From: Diplonema papillatum
Taxonomy: Eukaryota; Euglenozoa; Diplonemea; Diplonemida; Diplonemidae
Length of the DNA: 64,000 nt
Assembly (NCBI GenBank): GCA_030068145.1
Contig: JAPJBO010000142.1
Span: 124,001 to 188,000 of the forward strand
Direction: 5' to 3'
The position numbers and the translations under genes were made by a program. The notes beneath the pieces are model-generated. The model was given only the letters and a program-made list of their open reading frames with translations, had not been told where the DNA came from and ran no database searches. Positions 32,399-43,917 of this stretch are shown here, piece by piece (position 1 is the stretch's first letter; the number at the start of each line of letters is the position of its first letter).

Positions 32399-35300
32399 AT
32401 GGGCAAATTCAGCAGCCACACTTACGGCACCGACGAGACCGCGAAATCTGTTTACACCGATGACGAGCCGTCGTTGGAGGGTATGCTTCCCCGCTTTTTA
32501 TCAAGCACCTGCTTTTGTAAAGATTTGACACGCGTCTGGTTGTCTAAAAAACACTACCACTATTTGATCCTGCCTCTGTCCGGCTACCCCGGAACTTTTG
32601 TTAGTATTCGACAAATCGAATAATAACTCAGGTATTATTATTCGACCTCCTCCTTCAGGAAATACTTGAGGAGGCTGCCAGTTGCGAAATATCAAAGCAG
32701 GTAAATGTGCTGCGGCCCGCACAAAACACAGGTAAAACTTGGGTTCAATGGCGGGTATAAGCATTCAACAAAGACTTTAAACCCCCGGAGTTTCAAGCGA
32801 ACGGTCACTCTAAAAATAATCCCATACAGGATCGTCGGAAACACAAAAAGGACCCACTTTGTAGTTGCATCGTTTCAGCAGAATAACACGAAACGTCTCT
32901 AGGCAAAAACCCGTTTTCACATTTCTTCCCTTCGAAGGAGCACAAGGCAGCCCCTCTGAGTATTTTCCGATATGGCCCCCTTCAGAAGGCACCTCTAAAC
33001 TCTAGTATCCATACGTTAACTCTCTGATCTTCTCCTAAGAAGACTTGATGCTAGCATCAAACGTACATGAAAGGTCGATATTAATGCCTATGCCAAACAA
33101 CGCTTCCTGTCAGCATTGTCTAAGTATCAATGCCCTGGGGGAGAGGACCGCCATTTCAGACACCAATCTGTACGTCCATTCGGGATCGTCGGAAACACAA
33201 ATGCAATGCGTGGCTGACTGAGACACGGTAGTTCCACCACACACCACAAGCACACAAAAGGTCGAAATACTCCAATCTGTACGTCAATTCGGGATCGTCG
33301 GAAACACAAATGCAATGCGTGGCTGACTGAGACACGGTAGTTCCACCTGCACTCGCACACACCCACCTCACAGTTGTGGAGCCGATGTCATCACTTGAGA
33401 AGCTCAGTTTTGCCATGGGTGCCCTCGTCAACGCCATCAGTGTTGCATGTACTGGGTTCTTCCTCAACCCATTCTTGTTGGAGGTCTGCACTTTCTTTTT
33501 TGGTATCGGATAGCCCGCAGAGCGAGTAATCGCAGTCGGCAATGCCCGCAACAAGGACCGGTGGCTGGTCAGTGCACCATACGTCAAATGCTTTGTTCTC
33601 GAAGATTGCATCGCAGAGCAGTATTCTCACGCAGAGGTTTTTAATGCACTGCTTGATATGACAGATCCTGGGATGAACGGTAGGACAATTGGCAGACTGA
33701 CGTTTGGATAGAACAAATTGGAACCCACAGATTGCAAGTCTGCGGCCTTCGATTGTGAGCGCTATGATGCTTGTTGGAAGGGTCTTCGATGCTATCACCA
33801 CGGCTATAGTAGGTGCCCTCGTCTCCAAGTACCCGAACCTCCGGCTCTGGCTGAAAGTCGTCACCGTTCCGACCTGCGCCGCATACTTCTTTCTCTGGAT
33901 GGTGTGCCTTTCCCTACCCCTTTCGAAGCCCCTCCAATCAAAGGACCCACTGACGAGCTCTAACTCGTGCACACGACACCGCATTGAAACAAAGAGCTCT
34001 CACCGATGTCCGGTATACAGGTTCCATGCTGATGATGGCCCGCCTGCTTGTGCCCGAGGCTTAAAGGAACGCAGATAGGACACGTGGTCCCCCTCTCAAG
34101 AAGGAGAGCTCTCGTTGCGGGGTGTACGTTTGCAAGCACTCTCCCCGGGGTTATAAAACGTGCCAGTGGTGCAAGCACCGACGCTCTTAAACTTAACCAT
34201 TTTCTTTTTCATTGCAGAGACACGCGATTCAATTGGTTTGTGCGGTTGGTCGACTTCGTCTTGCCTACCATAGCACGTTTCATCCTGCTTTGAGTCTTCC
34301 CAGCTGCCCAGCTGTCATTACTAGTGCACCGAACCCGAGACTCTATAACGTACCAGCTCAAACTGGTCCATACAGCTAAGAAGCCTTTTCTCTCGTTTTG
34401 TTGTGATGCGCTGGCTTGGTCACGGACGTGTATTCACTCACGTCTTCTCTCCAGTCTCAACGGCCAAGTCCTAGACCTCTAAGTCTTTATAGGTCGTCTG
34501 ACCGCCAACAAAGCATTCGCGCCTTCATTTCTTTTTTTCCACCACCGCCATTGCCTTCGCCAGCCTTTGCCCAGTCTGCAATAAACGGACAACACACAGG
34601 TGTGGAACAACTGGAGCGAAACGTACAGGGCAGTGTGGGCGTTCGGCATGTACATGCTTTTCCAGCTGGGTACCTCCGGGTACCACGTGCCGTACACCGC
34701 GCTGACCGTGCGAATGCACTGGGACCCGAAGCAGCGGGATCTGGCGACGACGTGGAGAATGCTCGCCGAGATTCTTTCGGTTCTTTTCGGAGCGGGAGTG
34801 CAAGGGTTCATCCTCGCGCAGTACGGGGGCGGGGACGACTGCCGAGCGTGCGAGGGAAACGACGACGGAAGCACGGACGAGCAGACCGGGTACCTGATTG
34901 CTGCGTTCGTGATGACCGTGGTCATGTTGGTCGGCGGCCTGATATGCCCCTTCGGCGTCATCGAGCGAGTCGAAGCGAAGGTTGAAGCCGAGGAGGACAA
35001 GGTGTCCACATCGCAAGCGCTGAAGTTCGCTTTCAAGTCGCGCAGTTTCGTGATGCTGACCACTGCCTTCTTCTTCGTGTGGCTGACGGTGCAGGGCGTC
35101 CAGGGCAACATTCTGCTGTACTGCAAATACGCCGTGAAGAGCTGGAAGGATGACTTCCAGTACCTGCTCGGCGCCTTGGTGCTGTGCGCCACCATCGGAA
35201 TGCCGCTTTGGATGATGGTCATGAAGCGCATCGGCAAGCGGCTGACGTACCTGATCGGAGCCTGCGGCCTCGCGCCGATGCTGCACGTGCTGTACTGGCT

Positions 35301-35934
35301 GCCCGACGACACGCCGGTCGGCTACGGCATCGCGCTCTGCGTCGCGGCAGGGTTCGCGCTGGCGGCCGCGTACCTCCTGCCTTGGGCCATGCTGCCCTCC
35401 GTCGTCGACGAGGCGGAGCTGATGACCGGGAGGAGGGACGAAGCCGTGTTTTACGCGTTCTTCGTGTTCTTCATGAAGATGGGCGCAGGCGTCGCCCTGG
35501 CCGGCTCGGCCCTGGCCATCGACATCGCAGGATGGGTCGACCCCTGCTGTTTGCCGGCGGACGGGCAGGACGTTTGTGACTGTGACATCCCGGCTTCGTG
35601 CAATTGCGATGTGCAGCCGGAGTCCGTCGGCAACGCGCTGCGGTTGATCGTGGGTGTCATCGGACCGGGGTTGATCGTCGTCGGCGTTGTCTTCATTTTG
35701 ATGTTCCCGATCACCCCCGAGCGCGAAAGCGAGATCGAAGAGGGCATGAAGCAGCTGCGCGACGCCGACAACGCGGCGCTGATTCCGGGCCGGAACAGCA
35801 AGCGCATGTCCACCCAAAACGCGGTCGCCCTCACGCAGGGCTTCCCCATCAGCGGCGCCCTGCGCAACTCCGAGAACCTCACGGACCGGCGGGCAGACGG
35901 CAACCCGCTCGCCGTGATCGCCGAACGGGAGTGA
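32399..35934 (+). CDS. MFSD2-like / GPH-family membrane carrier, four exons
   Basis: Exons 32399-32480, 33374-33483, 33731-33901 and 34600-35934 join in phases 1, 0 and 0 with GT-AG borders, giving 565 residues. The product is a 12-helix major-facilitator protein of the glycoside-pentoside-hexuronide/cation symporter group, closest in pattern to MFSD2 lysophospholipid carriers. Visible marks are KLSFAMGALVNAISVACTGF in helix 1, LVGRVFDAITTAIVGALVSK (residues 78-97) in helix 2, and GYHVPYTALTVRMHWDPKQR in helix 4-loop, matching the family's HVPYSALT. Spacing between the LW of helix 3 and HVPY (about 29 residues) fits the family, supporting the exon 3-4 join. D84 is kept, but the second cation-site Asp four residues on is Thr (T88). 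The N-terminal 30 residues are polar and cytosolic. Substrate is not determinable; lysolipid or sugar are options. Exon 1 is the least certain part. Confidence 0.8.
32481..33373 (+). other. Intron 1 of the MFSD2-like gene, carrying a MITE
   Basis: Starts GTATGC and ends CCTCACAG. It holds an R1 MITE copy (32659-32967) and two direct copies of a roughly 105-bp unit (about 33160-33240 and 33265-33350) containing GGGATCGTCGGAAACACAAA and TGCAATGCGTGGCTGACTGA. Confidence 0.55.
32659..32967 (+). mobile_element. MITE R1 copy inside intron 1
   Basis: Opens GAAATACTTGAGGAGGCTGC and closes GGCAGCCCCTCTGAGTATTT. It has an internal insert with TTTCAAGCGAACGGTCACTC and GGATCGTCGGAAACACAAA relative to the short copies. 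Confidence 0.65.
33902..34599 (+). other. Intron 3 of the MFSD2-like gene
   Basis: Starts GTGTGCC, ends ACACACAG, 698 bp. No repeat was recognised. An internal TTTTTCATTGCAG at about 34206-34218 could be a weak alternative acceptor, but the downstream frame shows no family sequence. Confidence 0.55.
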
Positions 35935-37181
35935 GCGCCCCGCGAGCACCGACCAGACCTCCCCCAGAAAACCCTGCGAAGGGGGGTGGGGAGTGTGCGA
36001 TCCCGTGCTTCTTCCTGTGTGTGGCAGTGTCCACGCTAAGGAAACAAGCGGCTGATTTCAGCCGGAAAAAAAAAATTCTTGAAAAACTGACCGGCTGATA
36101 ATTAGCCGGCTGATTGTTGGAAGTTGTGCCGATCAGAAGGGGTTTACGACAGCATCTTGCCGGTGCATCAAGCTGATTCCACTCCATGGGCGCGATAACT
36201 GTTGAAAACCGGCTGATTTTGTGCAAGTCTGCTGGTAAAAAAAATCGAAATTTAACCAGCCGACAAGCCGGCTGATCGCGCGCACACTGTGTGTGTGTGT
36301 GTCGCGGACTCATTTTAACGTGGCGCCTCCCTTGGCGAGAGTGTGTCCACGCATGGTTCCCTTCTAGGTTACGGCCGATGCCCCCCCCGGCCGCTGGTGG
36401 GGTGTGTGTGTGTGTGTGGCGAAAACATACGGATCTGGGCCGCTTCCTTTAAGGTTGTTTCTGCGCACTTCCTTCAAACCTGTTTTGTTCATCTTAACGG
36501 GGAGTGAGGATAGCACGCTGCCATCGACCGGATTTTGTGCTTGTCAAATTGCATTTGTTAGACACAAAAAATGGGGCGGGCGGGTTACGAAACTGGCGCC
36601 GGTTAAAACCCTTTTTCACCGCAGGATTTTTATTGGCGGAATAAATCCTCGGGTGGCCCCCCCTCTTTCCGCCAGGCAGGGTCAACCGTGCGGTGAGATT
36701 CGTTCAGGAGTCGCGAAGTGGCGGCGGTAATCCAGCACCTGACAGGCCAGACTCACACCGCTGTCCTGTCTGCAGCCACTTCCGCGCTGATGATGACCAG
36801 CGCCTTACGTGCACGTGGCTTAAACCGAGCACATATCCATACCAAGCACGTTCTTGCAACCCGCTTTCCAGCAGCGAGCCGCCGGCAGCAGGTGATGCCC
36901 GACAGCGGCAGCGAGCCGATGTCCGAAACACCATGGCGCTGGCTCGTGAACCGAGAGCCTGCGGGTTGCACCTGGTAGCATCGTTCACAGCAACCAGCCC
37001 GAACCTGAAACCGGCACCAAGTCCTGTCGTCAGCCAGAAGAGGGAACATGCCAGGTTAGCTAGCTACATCACTGGATTGCGAGGTCCCGTTTTTCATTTT
37101 ATTTCTCTTCGTGACTCGCTCTAGTTAGTAGCTTCTCTTGGCTTTCCGTCCTTCTTTTTTGTATAAACACCTGCTTTGTAG
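35935..37181. other. Gene-free stretch with a GCCGGCTGA inverted-repeat cluster
   Basis: 36045-36280 contains six or more CCGGCTGAT / TTTCAGCCGG words in both orientations, with AAAAAAATTC and AAAAAAATCG next to the outer ones; this could be a small foldback element. 36288-36301 and 36402-36416 are short GT microsatellites. No gene was seen. Confidence 0.45.
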
Positions 37182-37375
37182 GAAATACTTGAGGAGGCTG
37201 CCAGTTGCGATAGATCAAAGGAGGTAAATGTGCTGTAGCCCACGCGAAACACAGGAAAATCTGGGTTTGGTGGCGGGCGTAAGCGTTGAACAAAAAAGAC
37301 CCACGTTTTAGTTGTATTGTTTCCTCCCCTCCAGCCTCCTTCGAAATGAGCACAAGGCAGTCCCTCGAGTATTTT
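37182..37375 (+). mobile_element. MITE R1 copy (194 bp)
   Basis: GAAATACTTGAGGAGGCTGC at the left end and GGCAGTCCCTCGAGTATTTT at the right end are inverted repeats. The core is nearly identical to the copy at 43724-43917. It is one of the two shortest, cleanest copies and probably represents the basic element. Confidence 0.75.
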
Positions 37376-38172
37376 TGATACGAACTGCAATCCCTTTTCA
37401 CGCGCCAGCTTTCATTCTCGTTCCGTGGTTAGTGATTCGCCCACGTCATCAAAGGAAAGGTCGTGATCCTTCCTATCATCAGCGCCCGCTGCAGCACCAA
37501 CTCCGGTGCCGCCACTCACTGTAGCGGAGCCGCAACCTGCAGCGCGCCTCCGGAGCGACTTACGCCCGCCGTAGCAGTGCGAAGAGAAGTGAGGAGACCG
37601 GAAACTCCCCGGAGAGATGGTCCCTGCACTCTAACTCGTCTCTCTCTCTCTCATCTTTGGCACCAGGCCTCCGAATAGCCTGGGCGCGTAGCGGGGGAGG
37701 ACCCTTTTCCTATTGGGCAGGAGGGGGGCATCCAGCCCCAGCTTCTGGGGCTGGGCATACTGCTCAACGCAACCGAACCAAGACCTGGCGACGTCTCAGT
37801 ACGTACAGTGTTCAGTTAATTGACGGGACAACTCGTCATCGAAACCAAGAAATCTTTCCTCCACAAAAGGAGGCAGTTGATCGTCGGTGGTCCACGATGG
37901 AAAACACCTGTTTTCGAGCCGCTGCGGTAAAAATAGTCGGCTCCCTGCATAAACCGGAAAGCCAACTGAGATTCGCACTTCGAAAAACGAAGTGCACATT
38001 TTTGTCATCATTCAAGATTACGAAGCCGAAGTAAGAGAAGGAACGAGACCGCAGACAACGGCACCCTTCGGCTGTCATGTCAGACAGAGGGGTCAACAAC
38101 TGCGTATCCGAAGTACATGAAAGAAGTTTCCACTGAAGAGAGCGTATTCCTCAATCCTTTCTACACCTGCAG
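37376..38172. other. Gene-free stretch
   Basis: 37578-37632 holds the dispersed GGAAACTCCCCGGAGAGATG repeat, followed by a TC microsatellite (37640-37651). No gene was seen. Confidence 0.4.
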
Positions 38173-38303
38173 CTAGTATTGCGGACGGCCTGTCCGCCTA
38201 CACCCGAGGGGGCGAAGTTTTGCAGGCCACGCTTCAGCAGTCCCAAGGCATCTCCGCACCCAGCTGGAGCAAGCGGACCGGCTCGTCGGCGCACATGTTT
38301 TCC
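38173..38303 (+). CDS. Candidate internal exon, unknown gene
   Basis: After a good acceptor (TTTCTACACCTGCAG) the frame reads SIADGLSAYTRGGEVLQATL and QQSQGISAPSWSKRTGSSAH. Codon choice and composition look like the confirmed genes here. A GTAGGT donor lies at 38304, though the frame stays open to 38465. The acceptor implies phase 1 from an upstream exon that I could not identify. Product unknown; it could be a pseudogene fragment. Confidence 0.3.
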
Positions 38304-39608
38304 GTAGGTCTTCGGCTCGAGCCCTCGAGGCGCACCAAAAGTGCTCAAACAAGTTTGCTAGAAAAACGGAGGGAGAGTGTGTGTGTACCTCCTCCCTCTC
38401 CACTGCGTGTTTTGTGCCCTCCGAGTCGTGTTTCTTTGCGTCGTGGTGTGTGGCAACCTTTTTAAAAAATAATAATAATCGAACGTCTACGGAACCACCC
38501 AGAGCAGGACTCACGGCCAGCGTCCCGCCGCAGTTTAAGTTCTGGATCGTTTTGGATTTGCAAGATCCCACAGCCCATCGGGTGTGGGCTGTGCTGATAT
38601 CCGTTGCTCGAAAAGAGGAGAGATCCATTTCCTTGTCTTTCGTGCAAGGTGCAGTCCGCGCAACAACCTAATGACATTCTCGATCTGTTCGTACAGAGTC
38701 ACCGCCATTTTAGTTTTGGTGGCAAAGCCATGCAATGTCTTACTGAAGTGACATCGCGAAACCGATCGCATGAATGGGGAAACGTGTCGTGGAACGAGGA
38801 ATTCCGGAGAAGGAATGTTGACCTTTACATCCAACAGCGATCAGAGTCCCGCTCTGTGGTGACCGCTCCGTCGCCGTTCAGCTTCCATTCATCACTGGCT
38901 TTTTGACGTTGTGAACTTCCCGTTTCGCTCTATCCCGCCAACGAGAGTGTTGATTTGCCTTCCGTCCAAGCAACCAGGGAGTTTATATAGGAGCCCGACG
39001 CGGGCGTGGTCGGCTTTCATTTTTCTTTCTACATCTCTCTCTCTCTCTCTCGTGGATTCTCAAGCGAACTTTAGCTCTAAAATCAAGGCATCTCTTCGAA
39101 TACGTGTGACAATGTTCTTATTCTTTGGATTGAGGCACTCGAGATGCTGTGCAGGAAAATGGGTTCGATCTCCACACACTTTGGCTGCAATCGTAGCTAT
39201 GCGGCCAGCATAAAAAGTTGCTTTCGCCGCGTCCGAAGAAGCCAGCAGCATTCCTTCTTACAATATTGGCAGGGGGATTCTGCTACCAGCGTTCCCTTTC
39301 GAGTGAGCTACCCATTGTTACGAAGATGTCTGGGCACGAAACGTGCAGTCCACGTAGAGTTTGATCATGGAGGGAGGGCGCGTCAACGCCATATAAAGCC
39401 CTGGACAACCAACAAAAAAAAGTCTGTACACCCAAACGGATCGGAAACACAAAAGTATGATACAAAAACATTGAACTTACACTCTAAAAAAAAGACATAA
39501 AAACCTCGAAGCCATCCGAACTAAATGGGGGGAAATAAAAGATACTCAGGGGTTGCTGGCGGAATCTGCTTTCTTTTATTCCGTGGAGAAAGTTGATGGA
39601 ATAGGAAC
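38304..39608. other. Gene-free stretch
   Basis: 39030-39052 is a TC microsatellite. The CAAGCGAACTTTAGCTCTAA motif at 39060-39079 and CGGATCGGAAACACAAAAGT at 39437 are words of the dispersed repeats also seen around 31.1, 32.8, 33.2 and 53.6 kb. No gene is supported. Confidence 0.4.
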
Positions 39609-39990
39609 TGTTGCCTCTTTTCAGTGCTGACAATCTTGCGGGTTGCCCTGCAATGTATCGTGCGGGCTAAAAAGACGTAGGCAGCGAGGTTTGGTGGTTG
39701 ATCAGCATTCCTTACCTAAAAATCTCAAGCGAACTATAACTCTAAAAATGACTCAGGGTAGCTGCAAGTGGGAAAACGATCAACCGGCACGCACAAACAA
39801 AGTCAGGATATTTAAACACGCACATGTTTGTGGAAAACACTCGAGGAGGCCGCTGGTTGCAAAATCTCAACGGAGGAAACTGCGCTGTTAGCCCACACCT
39901 GAGTTTGGTGCCGTCAACAAAACGAGATAGTTGGATTGTTTCTCCCTCTGCAGCCTCCGTTGAAATAAGCACCGGGCGGCCCCATACAAG
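39609..39990 (+). repeat. R2 repeat followed by diverged R1 MITE
   Basis: CTGACAATCTTGCGGGTTGC through GCACGCACAAACAAAG is R2 with a CTCAAGCGAACTATAACTCT insert. From 39833, ACACTCGAGGAGGCCGCTGG begins an R1-like unit whose right end is degraded near 39985. Confidence 0.6.
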
Positions 39991-40271
39991 CGTTTTTTTT
40001 GTTGCGGAAAGAGGCTGGTGTCATGGGGGGGCCTTCACGTGGCGACACTGTTGACCGCACCTTAATTGAGCCGCGGTCGCCGATCCCCCAACCGCCAGCA
40101 TCATGTACTTGATGCGACGCGGAACAAGTGCTGCCAGCACCGCCCGGCAAATAGAGGTCCACAAAAGTGGTAAATCGACCGGTCGGGGGGTGCTTAGCAG
40201 CCAATGGCCTGATGGCTGAGTGCACACCTAAGCATGGCTGCATCCTCGTGTTGTAGACGTGTTGTGTATAA

Positions 40272-40484
40272 CATGCAGGGTCAGAACCTTGTGTCTTTTT
40301 GAAATTGGGCAAAATTTTATTTCCAGAAAAAAATTGGGTTTTTTGAATTTTAAAATTTTTGGAACAAAAACTGCGGTAATTTTTGCGGAAGTTGAGCAAT
40401 TTTTTTTTTTGCCAATTTTTTTTTTTGGGGTCCATCGGCCCCGCGGGAGCGTTTGAAAAAGACACAAGGTTTTGACCCTGCATG
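40272..40484. mobile_element. MITE with CATGCAGGGTC terminal inverted repeats, copy 1
   Basis: A 213-bp unit begins CATGCAGGGTCAGAACCTTG and ends AAGGTTTTGACCCTGCATG, with about 30 bp of terminal inverted repeat (through GTGTCTTTTTGAAA). The AT-rich interior contains GGAACAAAAACTGCGGTAAT and GAAGTTGAGCAATTTT. The copy at 50088-50290 has the same ends but the inverted interior. Confidence 0.8.
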
Positions 40485-42956
40485 ACAAGGCTTCGTGGGG
40501 GCCTGGTCAACCACCTCATCACAATAGGCGCAAACTTTCTCGACAGTGATTGGACAGTCGGGATGCCGGGGGCGGGTCACCATGAAGAAGAGAAAAGTAA
40601 AGCAAGACCTGTCCCCTGCGCCTGCTGCCTCCGGCTGCTTCGGCAGACGACACATACTACTACCACTACTACTACTACTGCGGAAAGAGGCACGCGATTC
40701 CGAACACGCAGCAAAGACGAGAGTATTCGTATTTTCTCTTCTTTTGCGCGCCTCCTTTTTGTTTGAGGGGGCGCGCGCCAAGTGGAGCCGGTTCAGCGGT
40801 CTCAGCAGCATTCAGAGCGGTCCCGCTTCCCGACCTATGGCTATCGGGCGCGGTGTATTTATTTGATTGCAGCTGCAGACGCCCAGCGCGAACGCGAGAG
40901 AGAAAGGAGAGACCTGCGGCGGAGGACGCATTTGTGACGATCCTGTGGACCATTCTCACATGGGGCCACATGAAGTTCGCTCTCTGCAAAGGAAGGGTGT
41001 TCCTTGGTAGACAATGCAGTTGGGCAGTAGTCGGGTGTCTCGCGACCATGCACGAACAAAATAACAGGGATCTCATTGTCTTGCATCTGGCCAAACCGAA
41101 CAAAGTGTACCAGATGCTGTTTGCTCATGCAGACACTCGGCGTCGTTGGTCATCCATACGTTTTTTTTTTTTCATGCATGGCTTCTGTCAAACATTAAAT
41201 CGTGTGTCGACCACTTGAAACAGCGAGTCGACGATACCTCACGTAGCAAGCAGCCACATGCTCTCCCGAATCGGCAAATTAGAGGAGCAACGAGAATGAG
41301 CCGCACCCTATCTTCTGGAGCTGCACGCGAATAGGATATCCCCCAAGGCAATGATACTGGTCTGGTGATGGGTCCTGAAAATGAGGGTATGACCGCAGGT
41401 AGAGAATGCATCTGAAAAAGAAAAGGAAAGCAAAAAAAGGCGTCGACCGCACAAAAACAACCTGATCGCCCGAGTGCCGAATTGTGGCTGGTTTGGAGTA
41501 GCACGTCCCGAGTAGGGATCTCTCTCTTCTCTCTCACGCTGGCGGATGTGAGTGGCGGTGTTTGTCACAACTGTCGTAATGGTGATTCGCTCCATGCCAC
41601 TCCGGCACCTTCAGCCTCATGTGTCTTGCTTCCACTTAATGGACTGCCCTTCTGCACGGACCCCTCGGTCGCCTTGTCCGCCCCGAACGGTTGGGCCACT
41701 CTTCTCTGCTCCTCCCTCTTTATGGAAATCCTCGGAAATACTGGTTGGAATCCAGCTCAGTGTGCTTTGTGTGAGCTCCTTTTTTTTGTCGTATAAAACG
41801 CTAGTCTTAGACGATTAATATTAACCAACTAGTGATATACTGTGAAACAGGGCCTCTCGCTCCCTCACACAACCGCTCACGCTCTTGCTGGGAGGAGGAT
41901 AATATTATTTGCAACCGGCGACTTCTTCGAGTATTTCCAACAGGCCAGGTGCTCATACTTTGTTCGTGCGATTTTACCTGTAGTGAGGTTAAACCGCCGC
42001 CAACGTTGCGTTTTTAGCTGGCAAGTATGCCCCCTCAGGAGGCAGATCCTGGTTTCAGCAATTCTCTCGCCATACATGCAGGCAGGCTTGCAGTGCCGTT
42101 AGGAATCTGCATTCCCTTCGCAATTCAGACCTACGGCTATCGGATGCACGGAGTCTTTGATCACAGTTACAGATAGAGAGATGGGTCGCCGAGGCCACCT
42201 CTCTGTTTTGTTGCGAAGTAGGCAACGGAAGAAGAGAACAGGGCACTAGCTCAGGCGGTGTTTTCTTTTGGTTCAAAAGCCATTTTCTACCGACCCTTGA
42301 ACGAAGAAAGCATCATTTCTGAACCTTTGCAACTGCCGAACGGTAGAGAACCTAACAAAGGAAGCAACCGCCCCAGGTGGCTTGTCTGACACTTGCTTTC
42401 CTCGGGGGAAGAGTTGACAAAGAAAAGAAGACCCATAAAGCAGGTCAAGCCACAAATGTCACGATTTCTCACGTCATTGCACTATTTTCTTTTTTTCCCG
42501 TTTCATCTTTTTCCCTTCTTCATTCACCTCGTCTGACCCGTGGACTTTCCAACTTCTTTCCAGCCAATTTTACTTTCTTGCGCTTTCGTCAAGCCGTCTT
42601 TCGTGTTTTTTTTGCGTTGGGAAACGTAGCTAAAGGGTCGTGTCCGCGTAGCAAAGATGTAACTCGCGTGAACGTGCAGTGTGTGACAGAAGCGATGCTC
42701 CCGAGATGACTAGACACAATAGGAAATGAGGGCGCGCTTTAAAACACGTCGATCGGTCGGCAAAAGATAACAAAGACACGCACAATTACCGCAGATACGA
42801 TACGATACCAGTATACGATACCTTAAAGGAGCCTTTTCAACCGCACATATCCCTAACCATCGTTGCGTCGTTGCAGGAAATCATGGGGTTTTTATTTTTT
42901 TTTGCATCGTTGCATCGTTGCATGATCGTTGCTCACTATGGTAGGCATAGAGCAAC
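40485..42956. other. Gene-poor stretch
   Basis: A plus-strand frame at 40900-41150 (EDAFVTILWTILTWGHMKFA) is open but has no splice partner or recognised domain. Near 41900-41945 a reversed R1 end occurs (CTTCGAGTATTTCC). Short ACT and TC simple repeats lie at about 40652-40680 and 41515-41540. Nothing else is supported. Confidence 0.35.
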
Positions 42957-43188
42957 CATGCAACGATGCAGTGCAACGATGTAGTGCAACGATGTAGTGC
43001 AACGATGTAGTGCAACGATGTAGTGCAACGATGTAGTGCAACGATGTAGTGCAGCGATGTAGTGCAACGATGTAGTGCAACGATGTAGTGCAACGATGTA
43101 GTGCAACGATGTAGTGCAACGATGTAGTGCAACGATGTAGTGCAACGATGTAGTGCAACGATGCAACGATGCGATGTCGTGCAACGAT
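42957..43188. repeat. 13-bp minisatellite GTAGTGCAACGAT
   Basis: About 14-17 near-perfect copies of a 13-bp unit, followed by degenerate ATGCAACG units. Because 13 is not a multiple of three, all frames cycle, giving spurious minus-strand ORFs of SLHYIVALHRC type. A (GAT)n run lies at 43316-43346. Confidence 0.92.
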
Positions 43189-43352
43189 AGGAGTAACAAA
43201 CCATAGGTTTGAACTGCGTATGCAGCAGTAGTGCAACTATAGGACACAATCAACGATGCAATGGTTGGTTGGTTCAGTATGTTGTTGCAACTACCTGTGA
43301 TGAACCAAGTGGATGGTGATGATGATGATGATGATGATGATGATGAGCTGGC

Positions 43353-43658
43353 GTGTCGGCTGATGAAGCCAGTGACAGCGACGTGAGCGACTCTTCGGTG
43401 GATGACACTTCTTCGGCGGACGACGACGATTCATCTCTTGATGAGAAACCTCTTTCGCAATCGCGTGTTCCCGTGCAAGTCCGGCCTCGGGAGACAGCAG
43501 AAGTGACCCCTGCACCAGTGAATACAGAGCCAGAATCGTTGCTGACCCAGGCATCTGCACCAACCGCAAAGGCAGGGAAAGTGCGAAAGGCCGCTGCTGC
43601 TGGTCTCTCGAGCTTTGGCTTCACGGTAGGTGCTATCCGCCAAGAAGACGTGTACTAG
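43353..43658 (+). CDS. Acidic SSFGFTVG-family protein, 3' exon or fragment
   Basis: The frame is open from a TGA at 43344 to the stop at 43658, with no ATG, so it is a 3' exon or a truncated copy. It encodes a Ser/Asp-rich stretch (ASDSDVSDSSVDDTSSADDD), a Pro/Thr-rich middle and a conserved end, AAAAGLSSFGFTVGAIRQED then VY. The decayed copy at 12168-12440 keeps both the acidic start and the end, so natural selection once acted on this frame. Possible acceptors (AG) lie at 43371 and 43377. No known domain is recognised. It may be a host multigene family or cargo of a repeat, since both copies sit beside TGCAACGAT-type repeats. Confidence 0.45.
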   Translation: MSADEASDSDVSDSSVDDTSSADDDDSSLDEKPLSQSRVPVQVRPRETAEVTPAPVNTEPESLLTQASAPTAKAGKVRKAAAAGLSSFGFTVGAIRQEDVY

Positions 43659-43723
43659 TAATTATTCGTCTTTGGGCAGTATGCAGATATTTTTTTTTTT
43701 TTGTATAAGCACCTGCTTTGTAG

Positions 43724-43917
43724 GAAATGCTTGAGGAGACTGCCAGTTGCGATAGATCAAAGGAGGTAAATGTGCTGTAGCCCACACGAAACACAGGTAA
43801 CCCTGGGTTTAGTGGCGGGCGTAAGCGTTCAACAAAAAAGACCCACTTTGTAGTTGTATTGTTTTCTCCCCCTCTAGCCTCCTTCGAAATGAGCACAAGG
43901 CAGTCCCTCGAGTATTT
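43724..43917 (+). mobile_element. MITE R1 copy (194 bp)
   Basis: GAAATGCTTGAGGAGACTGC to GGCAGTCCCTCGAGTATTTC; near-identical to the 37182 copy. Both are preceded by TTTTTTGTATAA.CACCTGCTTTGTAG, so the real repeat may extend about 35 bp further left. Confidence 0.75.

Noticed and set aside
34525..35949. 474-residue minus-strand ORF
   Set aside because: Antisense shadow of the MFSD2-like last exon; GC-rich codons leave the opposite frame open, and no membrane or domain pattern is seen.
42881..43253. Minus-strand ORFs with SLHYIVALHRC repeats
   Set aside because: Product of the 13-bp minisatellite; every frame stays open.
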